DNA from: Crambe crambe | Taxonomy: Eukaryota > Porifera > Demospongiae > Poecilosclerida > Crambeidae | Length of the DNA stretch: 64,000 nucleotides | Direction of reading: 5' to 3' | Assembly (NCBI GenBank): GCA_963924555.1 | Contig: OZ004589.1 | Coordinates: 6,510,001 to 6,574,000 of the forward strand | Part shown: in pieces, positions 50,591-62,166 of the stretch | Layout of the letters: every line of letters begins with the position of its first letter | Numbering within the stretch: the first letter of the stretch is position 1 | Notes under the pieces: generated by a model | Told to the model about the DNA's origin: nothing | Database searches by the model: none | What the model saw: the letters and a program-made list of their open reading frames with translations, nothing else | Made by a program: the position numbers and the translations under genes

Positions 50591-51430
50591 GACTGGTGAC
50601 CATGGCTATATTGAAATTAGATAGATGATATGTATATGTAATAGCTGAAGGTATGTTACTTATGAGTGAGCACAGCGATCTCTAACTTGCTGCTTGCACA
50701 ATAAAAAGGTAGCTAGATTTTACTTCTCATTTGCCTTACAGAGCAGTGCAATTAAACAAAATTAGCTACCTCTGTATTGTAGTATGCAATGTCCAGCTCA
50801 GTGAGTATACAATGCAGTAAATTATAATAAATTTAGGGGAATAATTATTTTTTGTGCCACTTGGTTGGAATAGTACTTGCAGCATTAATTTATATACAAT
50901 GTCATACTGATCATACAATAATACCTGCATCCTAAAAGGATTAGCTAACAATCCTAAAAAGAGGCAGAACTGGAAGGAAAGGTGTATAGGTATCCCTAAT
51001 GTATTTTTAAAGCCACGCATGTTTGTTTAGAATGGCAAGAGGAAGCGAGTAGCAGAGATTAGACATGGCTTGTAGCATCATAACTCATCATATTATAATG
51101 ATAATGTTGAGAAGTCCAAAATGTATACATTATATATGGCCTGGGAACAAAGCTTTTTTGCTACCTCTTATCAATCGATGTGTTGAGGAAGTTGCAACAA
51201 CCTCCATTCTGGATTATATAATGCATGCATGTGTGTATACCTAGCTATAACGTTAAACGAAATAGCCTCAATGCTAACACACTTCAGCAGTGACTGTAAG
51301 CTTCAGTGAAGAGAAGTCATCACAATTCCTTAGCTACGTTTGCTTAGTCATTATTTGGCACATGCACACACTTTTTGTGTGACAGACATTATGAATAATT
51401 GGAAATATCCTAGCTTGAATCCTGTATACT

Positions 51431-51535
51431 AGGAAACCTAATAAAGAAGATACACAAGGGTGAATTTCCTTAATTGTTTCCTATTCAAAATACAAGAAAT
51501 TATGCTGTGCCCTTGTGTATCTTAATTATTTCCTT
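51431..51535. repeat. Imperfect hairpin with AGATACACAAGGG arms
   Basis: AGATACACAAGGG (51448-51460) faces CCCTTGTGTATCT (51509-51521), and the pairing extends outward through AGGAAA/TTTCCT. This is a small MITE-like foldback. Confidence 0.7.
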
Positions 51536-51557
51536 ACAAAAAATACACCAAGGAATC

Positions 51558-51586
51558 GGGGGGGGGGGGGGGGGGGGGGGGGGGGG
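51558..51586. repeat. 29-base G run
   Basis: An uninterrupted G homopolymer. It could form quadruplex DNA; the exact length may be an assembly estimate. Confidence 0.8.
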
Positions 51587-51803
51587 ATTACTACAGTAAC
51601 AGGATCCATATTTTTGAAATTGGATACAAGCCATACCACACCAATTAACCACACACATTAGTATAGATTATCATCACCAATTTTAGGTAGCTTGCATTCT
51701 GTCAGGTGTGTAGCCTTGAAAATTTTAGTGATCCGGTTGAAATGCCAGGCCATGCCAGCTTAACATGTGTCCTCAGCTGAAATGAAATCATTGCCTACAA
51801 GTT

Positions 51804-52073
51804 CAGGGTTTCATCTAGGAATTTTACCTTGGAGGGGAAGCTCATGGAACTGTGGTCGTAAGGCCAAACAGTCCCAAGGTAAGGGGGAGGGTGCAGGAGG
51901 GGGATGTGTCCCCTCCTGCACAGAGTGCAAAGCCAAAAATGCTTAGTCCCAAAATAATACTTAGAAATATTTTTTGTCCTAAAGTTCTTTCTTTTGGCAA
52001 TATCTTGGGGGGGGGGGGGGGGGGGGGGAAGTTGAGCAGTTTGGAGGGGCCCCCCTCCTTAGATGAAACCCTG
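51804..52073. mobile_element. MITE with CAGGGTTTCATCTA ends and 5-bp target duplication (copy 2)
   Basis: C51804 starts CAGGGTTTCATCTAGGAATT; the complement ends at 52073. The direct repeat AAGTT lies at 51799-51803 and 52074-52078. The interior G run and GATGTGTCCCCTCCTGCAC-like segment match the copy at 4135-4385. Confidence 0.9.
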
Positions 52074-52964
52074 AAGTTTTAAGTCTATGCTATATCAGTT
52101 TGAAGCATCATAAGGTGATTTAAGTAGGCTTGGCATAGCTGCCAACTGTCAAGGGTTTCCCTGAATTATCCAGGGATTTGGCCATTATGTCTAGGTGTCC
52201 AGGGATTTAGTCTATTCGTCCAGGGATTTTGCTCATTTTATGGCTGAGTTATTATTGTGGTCAGTGGTCATAATAGACATAGCTTTATTAAGTCTACAGC
52301 ATTATATAAATTCCAATAAAATCCATCATCTGGGATTTTTAACTTCTGGTAGCTATGTGGCACATACCTAAACAGTATTCATGAAAAGTGGTACAGTTCC
52401 CTGACTAGGGTCCTTACTGCGTACATTATGCATGGTGGCACTCTGATTGCAATGTACTAGTATCAGCTTTTTTACTTGAGATTTCGAGTTTATGAAGGTT
52501 TCATGACAGTGAAATTTAACTGCTTAGAGAGGTTGGGTTAGACAGTGCATGGTGTAGCCTAGCTCAGTATACGGTTGATATGGTTCATAAATCAGTACCC
52601 CTTTGGGAACCTAGTACCTGGGGACAAAGCTGCAATTTTGGGGACTGTGCAAGAATGTGAAAAACGACAAATACAGCAGATTTTATTTGGCATGGCATGC
52701 ACTTAACGTATCACAAAATGGAATAGCTTAGCTCTAGCTCTCAACCTCGAATTAACGTACTCACTAACCATGCACATGGCGCTCTATCACTACCATCCCA
52801 TATCATGTTGTTGTCTCCAGCTTGCCGGCCAGCTTCTGTCCAACTGTGCTTCCAGGTGGTGTTTATCTATAGAGTTGAGAAATAATATTTAAAAATGTGA
52901 ACAAAAAAATGTTCACAAAAATATGATGTATCATTCTCAAATCAGAGAGCAATTGTCTCATGAG

Positions 52965-53706
52965 CCTTGATTCAGGTCATTTTAGTGTCAGGTTAATTAA
53001 ATTTTGTTGACTTTGCTTAGACCAAACAGAGGGCCAGAATGAAATGAATGATTTCCCTAGTAACAACTTTGTGTTCAATTTTCTTACACTGGATATCTAT
53101 CGTAGTTTGCATGGAGCTTCAACTCTTTATCAGATACCAGGAGAATCTATATAATAAACTATGGAGAAAGAGTATTGGCACCTTCTCCAAAATTTGAGGT
53201 CCTCCAGTTTGTGTTAGATTAGTCATTGAATGACGCACCTACATAAACTGTGTTTATTATTGTAGCTGGGAGAATGTGGTGATCTTATTGGCATAACATG
53301 TACAACTTCATAAGCACTCTTCCATCTACGACTGATCATCTGTGCACTGACCAGTTTACCCAACGAACATCAGCAGGTATTAACCACAGGTGCACCAACA
53401 ATCTCAAGCTGTTCAAAAGGTACTTGTTGTTCATCAATGTAGCTTGATTTTCAAACACCTTCTGGAATTGCATCTGATGATGCTGTCTCCCATTGAACAC
53501 AAGACTGTGGTGGTCTGCTGCTCTTTCACCTGGATCTTTATTCTTGCAAACCTCTTAGAGTAATATCTGCATCTGCAATAATATCACAATCACTGATGAC
53601 CATCCTTGCAACTTACTTCTTCCATGAAAGTCCGTAATTTTCCGTAAACGGGCGCTGCAATGATTAAACCGGGAGCGTTTCATATCCACAGAGTGCTCTG
53701 CTATTA
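52965..53706. mobile_element. Inverted, diverged copy of the 37368-38482 element
   Basis: Read on the minus strand, 53706 down to about 52965 follows the other copy: GAGCACTC end, GTGGATATGAAACGCTCCCG, TTTAATCATTGCAGCGCCC, then after a gap the ATCTAACACAA and CTGGCCCTCTG segments. Several hundred bases of the interior are deleted. It lies directly before the IgR-C start codon, as its relative lies before IgR-A, but in the opposite orientation. Confidence 0.8.
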
Positions 53707-53717
53707 ATGGTGATACG

Positions 53718-56700
53718 ATGGTGTGGTTTCAGAACCTCTTCACATTATTTTTAGTGGTGCTTAATGGCACTCTTACCCGCTGTAAGTGTTTTGCATAGCT
53801 AGCTAAAGTGTTTTGCATAGCTAGCTAAAAGCAGTAGTTCTAGCTACCAGCTATAGTGGCTACTTATCATTTATGGGAATTGCATGGCCTGATTGACTTC
53901 CTCTCCTTTCTATTTCAAGCCATTTATAATTAACTTTGCAGCAACTCTGTCCATTTATCATGGACGAATCGTATTTGTTCAAGGCCAACATCAAGGTGCA
54001 ACGATTAATCGGGTAGAAGGTGTGGCTGTTCTGGACCTGGGTGGGACTGGTGTGATAGTGAATCATTTTTTTCAATGCAACACATCAACTGGGAGTGTTA
54101 ACAACCTACGTTGGGAGAGAGAGAATGGAAATCTGCCCCGATTCCCACAAACCATTATAGTGAATAGTCAGAGGCTAGATATGGCACCACCAGGTGGTTC
54201 TCCTGTGGGTTATTCGGATGCTGGTGTTTATGTCTGCAGAGACACTGTCACAGGAGCTAGTGCATCTATTAACATCACTGGAGGTAGATACTATGTACAA
54301 TTAAGTGCTACGAGGTATAGAGAATATATATCAGGTTACTCTGTGATAGCTACGAGGGTTGGCTTTGTTTACATGTGAAATTATTACAGTAAATTCTTGC
54401 TAATTGTTTCCTCTTCACTCCCCTCTCCTTCCAGGTTCATATGCAATCTGCCCAGATATGCCTGATTACGACATTGCTTTAGGAGGTAGCATTGATCTCC
54501 GAGTGTTTGCAGCTGGGAATCCTCCCTTGAATACCAATGAGGTCAGGTGGTATGGTCCCGGTAGCAATAGGAGGGAGGTCGTTACTGGAGGGAGAATTCA
54601 GCTCCGTGACAGCAATAGACGTTTGATCATAATGAATGTGGAGTTGGCAGATGGTGGAACATATCGTATTGAAATCTGTCGAAATATTGCTGGGCCCCTT
54701 AGTCCTTGTGTTCAAGCAACAACAACCATCGAACTAAATGTGTTAGGTAAGTCTAAGCTTGGCATTGTTGCAAGCAACCGAGGGAGGGAGGAGGGAGGGA
54801 GGGGAGGAGGGAGGGAGGAGGGAGGAGGTAGGAGGGAGGGAGGGAGGAAGGGAGGAGGGAGGGAGGGGAGGGAGGAGGGAGGGAGTGTGAGATATACAAT
54901 ACCCTTTATTGTCATCCAATATCATTACACAATCTGGCAATTAAAACAACAGCTAATAATTTCACAGTCTGCCTGCAAGGAGCTCAGATTTCATTATTTC
55001 AGCAGTAATTATTACATTTGCTTAATTTTTATGTGATTATATTATTATGGGTTTTTTTCAATCCTTTGAATTGACTACCTCCAAGCTCCGTGTAATGAAG
55101 AAGCCATGCAGAAATCAGTACCAGCTACTAAGTTGCCTTAAGAGTGATCAAACCTCAATTGAAACTGTAGTGACATTTTTATAACTTAGCTGGCAAGGAC
55201 TCTGGAATTTCTGTTTTTTTTTTTTGTTTTTGTTTTTTTTGTTGTTGTCGTTGTGTTTTTGTCCCTCCACAATTTTTGACTTTAGGGCATGAAAATTTGG
55301 AGCTAGCTATTAGCTCTGTTGTATATCAATCTGTTGGGTTACTGTCCATGTTATGTTTCTCCTCTCAGTGGGTCCAGCCCTAGTGTCCAGTCCTTCCTCG
55401 GTGGTGGTTGCGGAGCACAATGCTACTATACTCACATGCGAGTTCACTGGCAATCCTCAACCTTCAATCATATGGGAGAAAGAAGGAGGGAACTTACCCC
55501 CAATGACACGGCGAGATATAGACTTTATACCTTCACCAAATGCCACAAGTATATTGGGCAGAGTAAGTGCACATTATATTTGCTTCATAGTCACAAACAC
55601 TTCAAGGAAAAACAATTCCTCCATGAAGATTTTACTGAACAATGTAATACAGGGGCGGATCCAGGATTTTGAAAGGGGTATTTTTTATTATCCGCATGCT
55701 TGTGCGCGGAAAATTTTGCCAAGCCACGCCCACTTTTCTTAACCACACCCTTTTGTGCCCACTTGATGTTTTGCAAAAAATAAAAACATTACAAGACACT
55801 TAGTATCCAGCAATTTTTATTATTGGTAATGCAGCCGATCTGTGGCATGCTGTTAGATATAAAAACATACCCAAGCCATGCTAATACAAACCACATTGGC
55901 AAACCATTGTGGCATGCTGTTAAATATACAAACATGTGCACTAATACTATTAAGTGTGCTGGCTGTAGCTTAGCATTGTGCCTGAGGGCCAATGCTGCAA
56001 TAACAAAGTCTATAGACAACCAGCTAGTAGGGGTAGTTCGTTGGAATACAATCCTAGATCCGCCACTGTAGTAGCTAGAGCCATCATGATCATGAAAAGT
56101 AGCTTGCCTTTTTTCAATAAGTTAGTCTTTTAAAACTTAAAGACTAGGAATGCCTTGGCATGACTTCAGTGCAACCTTTATTAACAAACTTTCTAAATAA
56201 TGTGCACTGAGCAACATAGCTTATTGTAGTAAGGTTGGTATTTACACAGCTAGTATTCTTGCTGTTCAATGCTTTCAAACTGCCGTTTTGAATGATTTTC
56301 ATGCAGCTTGATTGAAGTATGTGTACTGGATTCTTTCATTAGATTCTCCTTCAACATGAACGATCACCTAGTTTGTGTACTCTCGTCAGTTCTCTGCATG
56401 GGCTTGATTTGTTGGCAAAGACGGCCAAGAAGCATCAGCACTCTCTTCATGGTGTAGCATTACTGCGTAGTGACTGCGAGCCTGAGCCTGAGCCTGTCTG
56501 TTTATCTTTAGTACTGTAGTAGAGCTTGAAGTTGTGTTGGCTAGCTAGCTAGTAGCTAGAGAGCTTGCTAATGCACGTGCTCGATACGCATAACCACGCA
56601 TCATTGCACGCATGTGCAGGGATTAATACAGAGGTCGTGAAAACCTGGGATTCCCCCCCCCCAAACCTAGAGTGTCCCCACCCCCCTAACCATTCCCATT

Positions 56701-57887
56701 CCATTGAAAACATAAAATACAGTTCATGCGTCTATTTTGTATTTTAAAAATGTCACTAAAGTTTAAAATTAAGCTCCTAACACAGATCTGACATTCAGCA
56801 TACATGTCATGTCGTCCATACAATTTTCTCTCTCTCCCCCCCCCCCCCCCCCCCCCCCCACTCCCCCCCAAGCAATATCAATCCCTGACGTACCATCATA
56901 GTTGCCTTCGGCACTCTGGTGCCGAGGCAAAAAATTATGATTGACTTTTCTTATTTCCAGGTAATTGGTCGGTTTTCTATCAGCAGTGTTCTGTATGAGG
57001 ATCGTGGAAGATATAGGTGTGTTGCATCTAACGGGAATCCTGTGGAAACAGTGAGGTCTGCATATGGAGAGCTGATCGTACAACGTGAGCAATTTCATTT
57101 AATTAACGTGTATTCGTAATCACTACTCCTCATCTTTGACTTGCAGCCAGACTCATGTTGACTGCTGTGGATAACAGTGGAGCCCATGCCATCAACCGAA
57201 TCAGATTATATTTCGTCACAGAAGGCTCAAGACTTGAAATTCGGTGTAATGGGTCTGGTTCTCTCTTCTGGAACTCATCTTCCCAAGCTCTCATTCCAGT
57301 GGAGACAGTGATCAATCCATCCGTTAATGTGTATCAAAGGCATGATCTGACAAACAACAGGCAAACCCTGACAATTCAGAATTTCACTCGTACAAACACA
57401 GCCACTTACACATGCTCAACTAACCTCACCTCAAATGGCAACTCCATAAGTGAATCAGTCTTCCTTACTAGCTGTAAGTGAGATTAAAGCTGAGTCAGTT
57501 TCCCCACATCAAATATTCCTCAAAGCTCCAAGAAAGCTCTTCCTTTAACTATCTATATCTTTCTCCTTAGCTGATCCTGCTGTGTATATTCCAGAGGATG
57601 TCAAATACATAACTCGAGGAGAAACTGTTTCAATAACAGCTTCTGTCTACAGCTCCCCTCAAAATACTCTTGTAGTCGAGTGGTACCACAATGATATCCT
57701 CATTGATGCTGCAAACCGTCCTCGTTACTCTCTCAGTATGAGTGCAGATGGGGTAATGCGTACTCTGAATGTCCTGAATGCAGACACTGATGTTCTGGGG
57801 GAGTATGCAGCAGTTGTTAGATCACAGGGAAGGAATGAAACTGAAAGAATCCGGCTTGAATTGCCCAGTATGTTGCTGCATAGTTTT

Positions 57888-57938
<51 letters not shown>

Positions 57939-59949
57939 CATTATCATGTCACTATCTTCTTCCTTTCAGCCCCTCCCACTTCTACTGTGATTCCTACATC
58001 TCGTTCTGTATCTGAAGGAGAGGAAGTCCAGTTCCAGTGCCAGGTGAATGGAACTGAGCCTAGCATAGTGTGGACTATGGAAGGAAGCCAACCCCTTCCC
58101 ATTGGTGTTCAACAAGTGGGTAACAATCTTGTAATCCAGTCTGCCACTCGGCTTCATGCTGGCCATTACCAGTGCACTGTGACAAATATAGCAGCTGATG
58201 TCGCCACAAGTTTTGCAATGCTGACAATATTCTGTAAGTACTGTAACAGTTTATTAGGAGTCAATTCAGGATCTCCCGCAATAATGACACTTTAATCAGT
58301 AAAAATGAACGCTATCTTCTGTCCCCAAGTGTCAACAGTATCATTACTGAACTCTGACCTCTATATCCTCTTTTCTGACCACATCTTCTTTGGCCACAAT
58401 CTTTATTTGTACCCGCCATTCCCATTGCAGATATTCCCACGGCAGTGATAACCTATGAGGACACCTCTGCAACTTCCATCAACCAGCTATTACAGGTGCA
58501 ACTGGAACACGGGGACCCTGCCCCTCATTTCTCTTGTGCCGCCAATGGCTTCCCCTCACCCACTGTCGTGTGGGTGGGGCCATTTGGAGATGGGGCTTTC
58601 CCCAATGGAGTAACTCAGGCTGACTTGACAACACGGCAAGTTCTGGTATGGAGCAGGGCAGCCGAGTCCTCCGACTCTGGACGATACAGATGTATTGCCC
58701 GCAACTCTCAGGGAAATAGTACAGCTATCATGGACTTGCTGGTCAGACGTAAGTGGTGTAGTTATAATCAGCACTGCAATCTGATTGGTCGGACAGATAT
58801 CAATGTGTTGACAGCATTAATTACCTTCATCTTAAAGTGAATGATGATGATCAAAAATATATTTTTGTTTACACAGAACGTCCAAGTATCATATCCATTT
58901 CTGCCAATCCTCCTGCTTTTACTTCTTCCTCTTCCCAATTTATTGTCCCCCTTGGTCACTCAGGGCCTGTTCTTACTTGCACTGCCCTTGCTTGGCCAAA
59001 CCCCTCCATTCAGTGGCTGAAAAATGGGCAGAGACTCACTGGACATATAGTATCAGAATCTTCCATCACATTAAATCAAGCTGTGGCACGATTGAGATGG
59101 ACATCAGGATTTTTAGAGCCAGACAGAGGGAATTATACCTGTTTCGTCAAAGCAGATGGAATGAATTCAGCCAGCAGTACCATCACACTGGAAGCTGGCA
59201 CTTCAACTACTGCCACACCCTCTCCCCCTCAAGTGGACTGCACAGTCAGATCAGCCACAGTTTCATTTCAGATTCGTGTTCTAGACACAGACTGTTCAGA
59301 GTGGGGGGATACTTTGAAGCAGCACATTGCCAACACTTTCTCTGATGACCTTATGAACATCATCAGTATTGAATGTCAAAACTGCAGCATCTCAGCTGCT
59401 AACTTGCAAATCATTGATATACCAAGATGCAGTCAACTGATTGATAGAGGAGCCGTTTTCAGGGGAGAGATCACTTCAAACGAAATCAGTCAAACTGAGA
59501 AAATATTCTGTGCCTTAAACAGATGGCAAATTCATGGACCTTTAGTCCTGATCAATAACCAGACGCATCGTGTGGATCAAACCTGCAGCCTAAAATCCAC
59601 AGGTTCAGAGTGTTCTTCAACTAATCCCAACACTGTCCCCCTGAATCTCATAATTGGGGCCTCCATAGGAGGTGGCCTTGGGCTCATAGGTCTCCAGTTT
59701 CTTTTCGTCCTCTTCTGTTGTTGCTTCTGTCATTATGCAAACAGAGAGAGCAGGAATCATGAGTTTACAGTCACCAAGTGTGCAGCTTATGGTACTGCCA
59801 CTAATGAAAGCAGGAGTCATCATGAGTTTACAGTCACTGAGTGTGCAGCTTATGATACTGCCACTAATGTAACTCATATCAATCAAGCTATGGAAAGTGA
59901 GAGAGAGCCACCAGACGAAAATGAGAGGCTATATGAAGATGTTTTTTAG
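53718..59949 (+). CDS. IgR-C: eight-Ig-domain receptor with extra membrane-proximal domain and tyrosine tail
   Basis: Ten exons: 53718-53781, 53942-54283, 54435-54746, 55369-55562, 56961-57084, 57147-57473, 57571-57867, 57970-58233, 58431-58748 and 58877-59949; 1104 codons. After a signal peptide, exons 2 and 3 match domains 1-2 of IgR-A/B; exons 4-5 encode one split Ig (LTCEF, DRGRYRC); exons 6, 7 and 8 each one more (exon 7 lacks the cysteine pair); exons 9 and 10 match domains 3-4 of A/B. Exon 10 continues into a cysteine-containing region of about 130 residues not seen in A/B (about 59230-59590), a transmembrane helix (LIIGASIGGGLGLIGLQFLF) and a tail of about 75 residues with a duplicated HEFTVT-CAAY-TATN unit and a terminal NERLYEDVF. 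It may signal through tyrosine phosphorylation; the ligand is unknown. Confidence 0.88.
54781..54885. repeat. GGGA/GGAGGA polypurine tract in IgR-C intron 3
   Basis: About 105 bp of almost pure GGGA and GGA units on the plus strand, immediately after domain 2. It can form triplex or quadruplex DNA. Confidence 0.85.
55650..56068. mobile_element. hAT5-like nonautonomous element in an IgR-C intron
   Basis: The ends CAGGGGCGGATCCAGGATTT and, inverted, CAGTGGCGGATCTAGGATT flank 419 bp. The 5-bp flanks TAATA and TAGTA differ at one base. It shares the AAAATTTTGCCAAGCCACGCCC segment type with the element inside TRAF exon 1. Confidence 0.75.
56836..56859. repeat. C run of about 24 bases
   Basis: A long C homopolymer followed by a shorter C run in IgR-C intron 4. 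The length is uncertain. Confidence 0.75.
57889..57938. repeat. (TTG)n microsatellite in IgR-C intron 7
   Basis: About 16 TTG units lie within a 102-bp intron, so the repeat makes up half of it. Confidence 0.85.
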
Positions 59950-61208
59950 TGTACTTTCTATAATCAGTCTACACTAAGACCACGGTATTGTAGTGATTGT
60001 GGAATGTACTATTAACAGCAATCAACAAGCATGAATATCATTACTAATAATTCACACGTTAGATTATTGTATCACATATGCGAACAAGCCAAAGCACAGC
60101 AGAGATGTCTGAAGCCTCTGAGGGTTCCAGCTATCTTCATATTCTGAATCATCCTGCTCCTGAAGTTCTGTGGTATCATTAGGTCATTGCAATCGAACCA
60201 TTATTCATGTTTGCGGTCGCCAAAATATTGCCCAACACCCACGCAACTTGACCAAAGTTCACCTAATGTTTCATCATAGACTATAGAGGTTCCAGAATGG
60301 ACTGGAAATGATTAATTACATCCGCCTTGCGGTGTTCCGTATATTTATGGTAATACTTACCGGATATTGTATTCTGGGCCGGCTGTTTCCATCAATTAAT
60401 TAACTGTCTAGTGAATTTCTACAACCAAATATGTACCCCAAATGGATAAAAACAATACCATGCAACACTGCAAACTTTATATGAACTGCTTATATTACAG
60501 TATGAGCTGGATAGGTTAAACTTGGTCCTAGAAAATTACACAAAGCAGGTATACTATTTGACAAAGAAAGGTGTAGTAGAGTAAGCAATCGATTTCCGGC
60601 CACTATGGATATTCGGACGCCTCCCTGAAAAACAGGGTACAGGCAGGCTTCAAAATTTTTATATGAGCATGGGCCTCTATCCAAGTTGTACTTCACCCTG
60701 CACTGTTGTAGCCGTGCTCCTTGAAACGGGGACGCTACAGCACAAAGAACGGTGCCGCCTGACAATACGTTTTAACGGACTTTTCGATCTACTCCCGTAC
60801 AAGAAGAGAGAAAAGCTATGAAATGATGGACAATCCAACCCTCGCTGCACACGTAGGTAGCTTTGTCTTACAACTGCTAAATGCCAAATACTTACATTCT
60901 ACACTGTCATAGTTTTTGCGTGGCAGCTTGACAACCATCTGCAAGCTCAGTCAATCATTAATCGGCCACACTCCAGGCAATCTAACCTCTTGTAATACAA
61001 CCGGTAGCCTGTATTAAGCTATAAAATAGCACAACAAGATGCATTGTAGTTCATAGCAGCATAGCAGCTGCACACAAACCACGCCCCCTAAAGTTTGCGC
61101 ATGTGCATTATTATTGAAAGCCACGTGACGTGCAGCTAATTACTTGAATCATAGAATCTATCATCTATGCCTGAATTCCTCGAAGCTTTGATAAGGTAAA
61201 GCCTCTAT
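59950..61208. other. Intergenic region after IgR-C, no gene seen
   Basis: The longest frame (minus, 60490-60765, 91 codons) has no recognisable family and sits in sequence that looks like repeat remnants. No RNA gene was recognised. Confidence 0.5.
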
Positions 61209-61640
61209 TTAGATGTTTCTCTCATCCTTTTAACTTGTGTTCACTCTTACAGATACTAAAAACTCCGCCAACACTTCATGGCATCCAGAGTGAGCAGTCA
61301 TCATCATAAGGCATGTTGAAGTTGAAATTAATTATGCTGCAGATCATTTTTAGTTAATTCACCCTAGCACATGTTACAAATTTGGTTGTTGGGAAGAGTC
61401 GCCTAATTATGGCTGGACACAGAATCTGTGGCCAATGAGCACACAGGATGTGACTCTTTCTTGATAGAGCATTGCCATCTAGATGTTTCTCTCATCGTTT
61501 TAACTTGTGTTCACTCTTACAGATACTAAAAACTCCGCCAACATTTTGCTTTTTGGTCATGGCATCCAGAGTGAGCAGTCATCATAAGGTATGTTGAAGT
61601 TGAAATTAATTATGCTGCAGATCAGTTAATCACCCTAGCA
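61209..61640. repeat. Direct duplication of about 270-bp period
   Basis: The block from TAGATGTTTCTCTCATCCTT through GAAATTAATTATGCTGCAGATCA (61209-61345) recurs at 61478-61624 with small insertions. TTGATAGAGCATTGCCATC also occurs at both copies. Each copy contains a TCTTACAG acceptor-like motif. No coding meaning was established. Confidence 0.8.
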
Positions 61641-62166
61641 CATGTTTGTTAAGGGTGCATGTGACTCGATCTTCCTTGATAGAGCATTGCCATCATTAAC
61701 TTTACCCTTCCCTTGTTGCAGTTACCCCCACTTCATGAGCGAATAATAGGACATGGAATAGCAGCCAAGTAATGGAGTAGAAGAAATGGAAGCATCGATG
61801 ACACTAGATAGTGACAACACCACTTCCCCTTTGAGTGCCCATCTATCAACAGAAGCAAAGGGGCATGAACCAAGAAATGTCGGGTGTACTAGGTACTGAA
61901 AAGTTCTGTCCACCATGCAATTGTATTCTCCCATGTATCCAATTCCTCATTCATTGAAGTTATTCATCTCATGCACTCAATACCAAATCTATGTCAAAGA
62001 CCTGTCAAGTTCTGATAACTTCTAGAAAGAGTTAAGCTTGTTACAGATTGATAGAAAGGTTAACTGTGGCTTTGGAGTTGGGCTACTTGAAAGGAGGCTA
62101 TGTAAATTTTGGTTAGTTCAATATAATTGTTTTAATTATTAAACTTGAATTCTACATATATAATTA
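61641..62166. other. Intergenic, 3' of the PHD-finger gene
   Basis: A/T-rich sequence with no frame of interest. It probably contains the minus-strand 3' UTR of the neighbouring gene; AATAAT/ATTATT motifs are present, but a polyadenylation signal could not be fixed. Confidence 0.4.

Larger units (their letters stand above)
50591..53717. other. Intergenic region between IgR-B and IgR-C, transposon-rich
   Basis: No gene is seen in these 3.1 kb. The contents are the hairpin, G run, MITE and TIR-element copy listed separately, plus short repeated TCCAGGGATTT phrases (about 52170-52230). Confidence 0.6.

Noticed and set aside
54712..54940. Minus-strand Pro/Leu/Ser-rich frames
   Set aside because: They are translations of the polypurine tract and have no family resemblance.
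60490..60765. Minus-strand 91-codon frame after IgR-C
   Set aside because: No recognisable domain, no partner exons, and position in repeat-like intergenic sequence.
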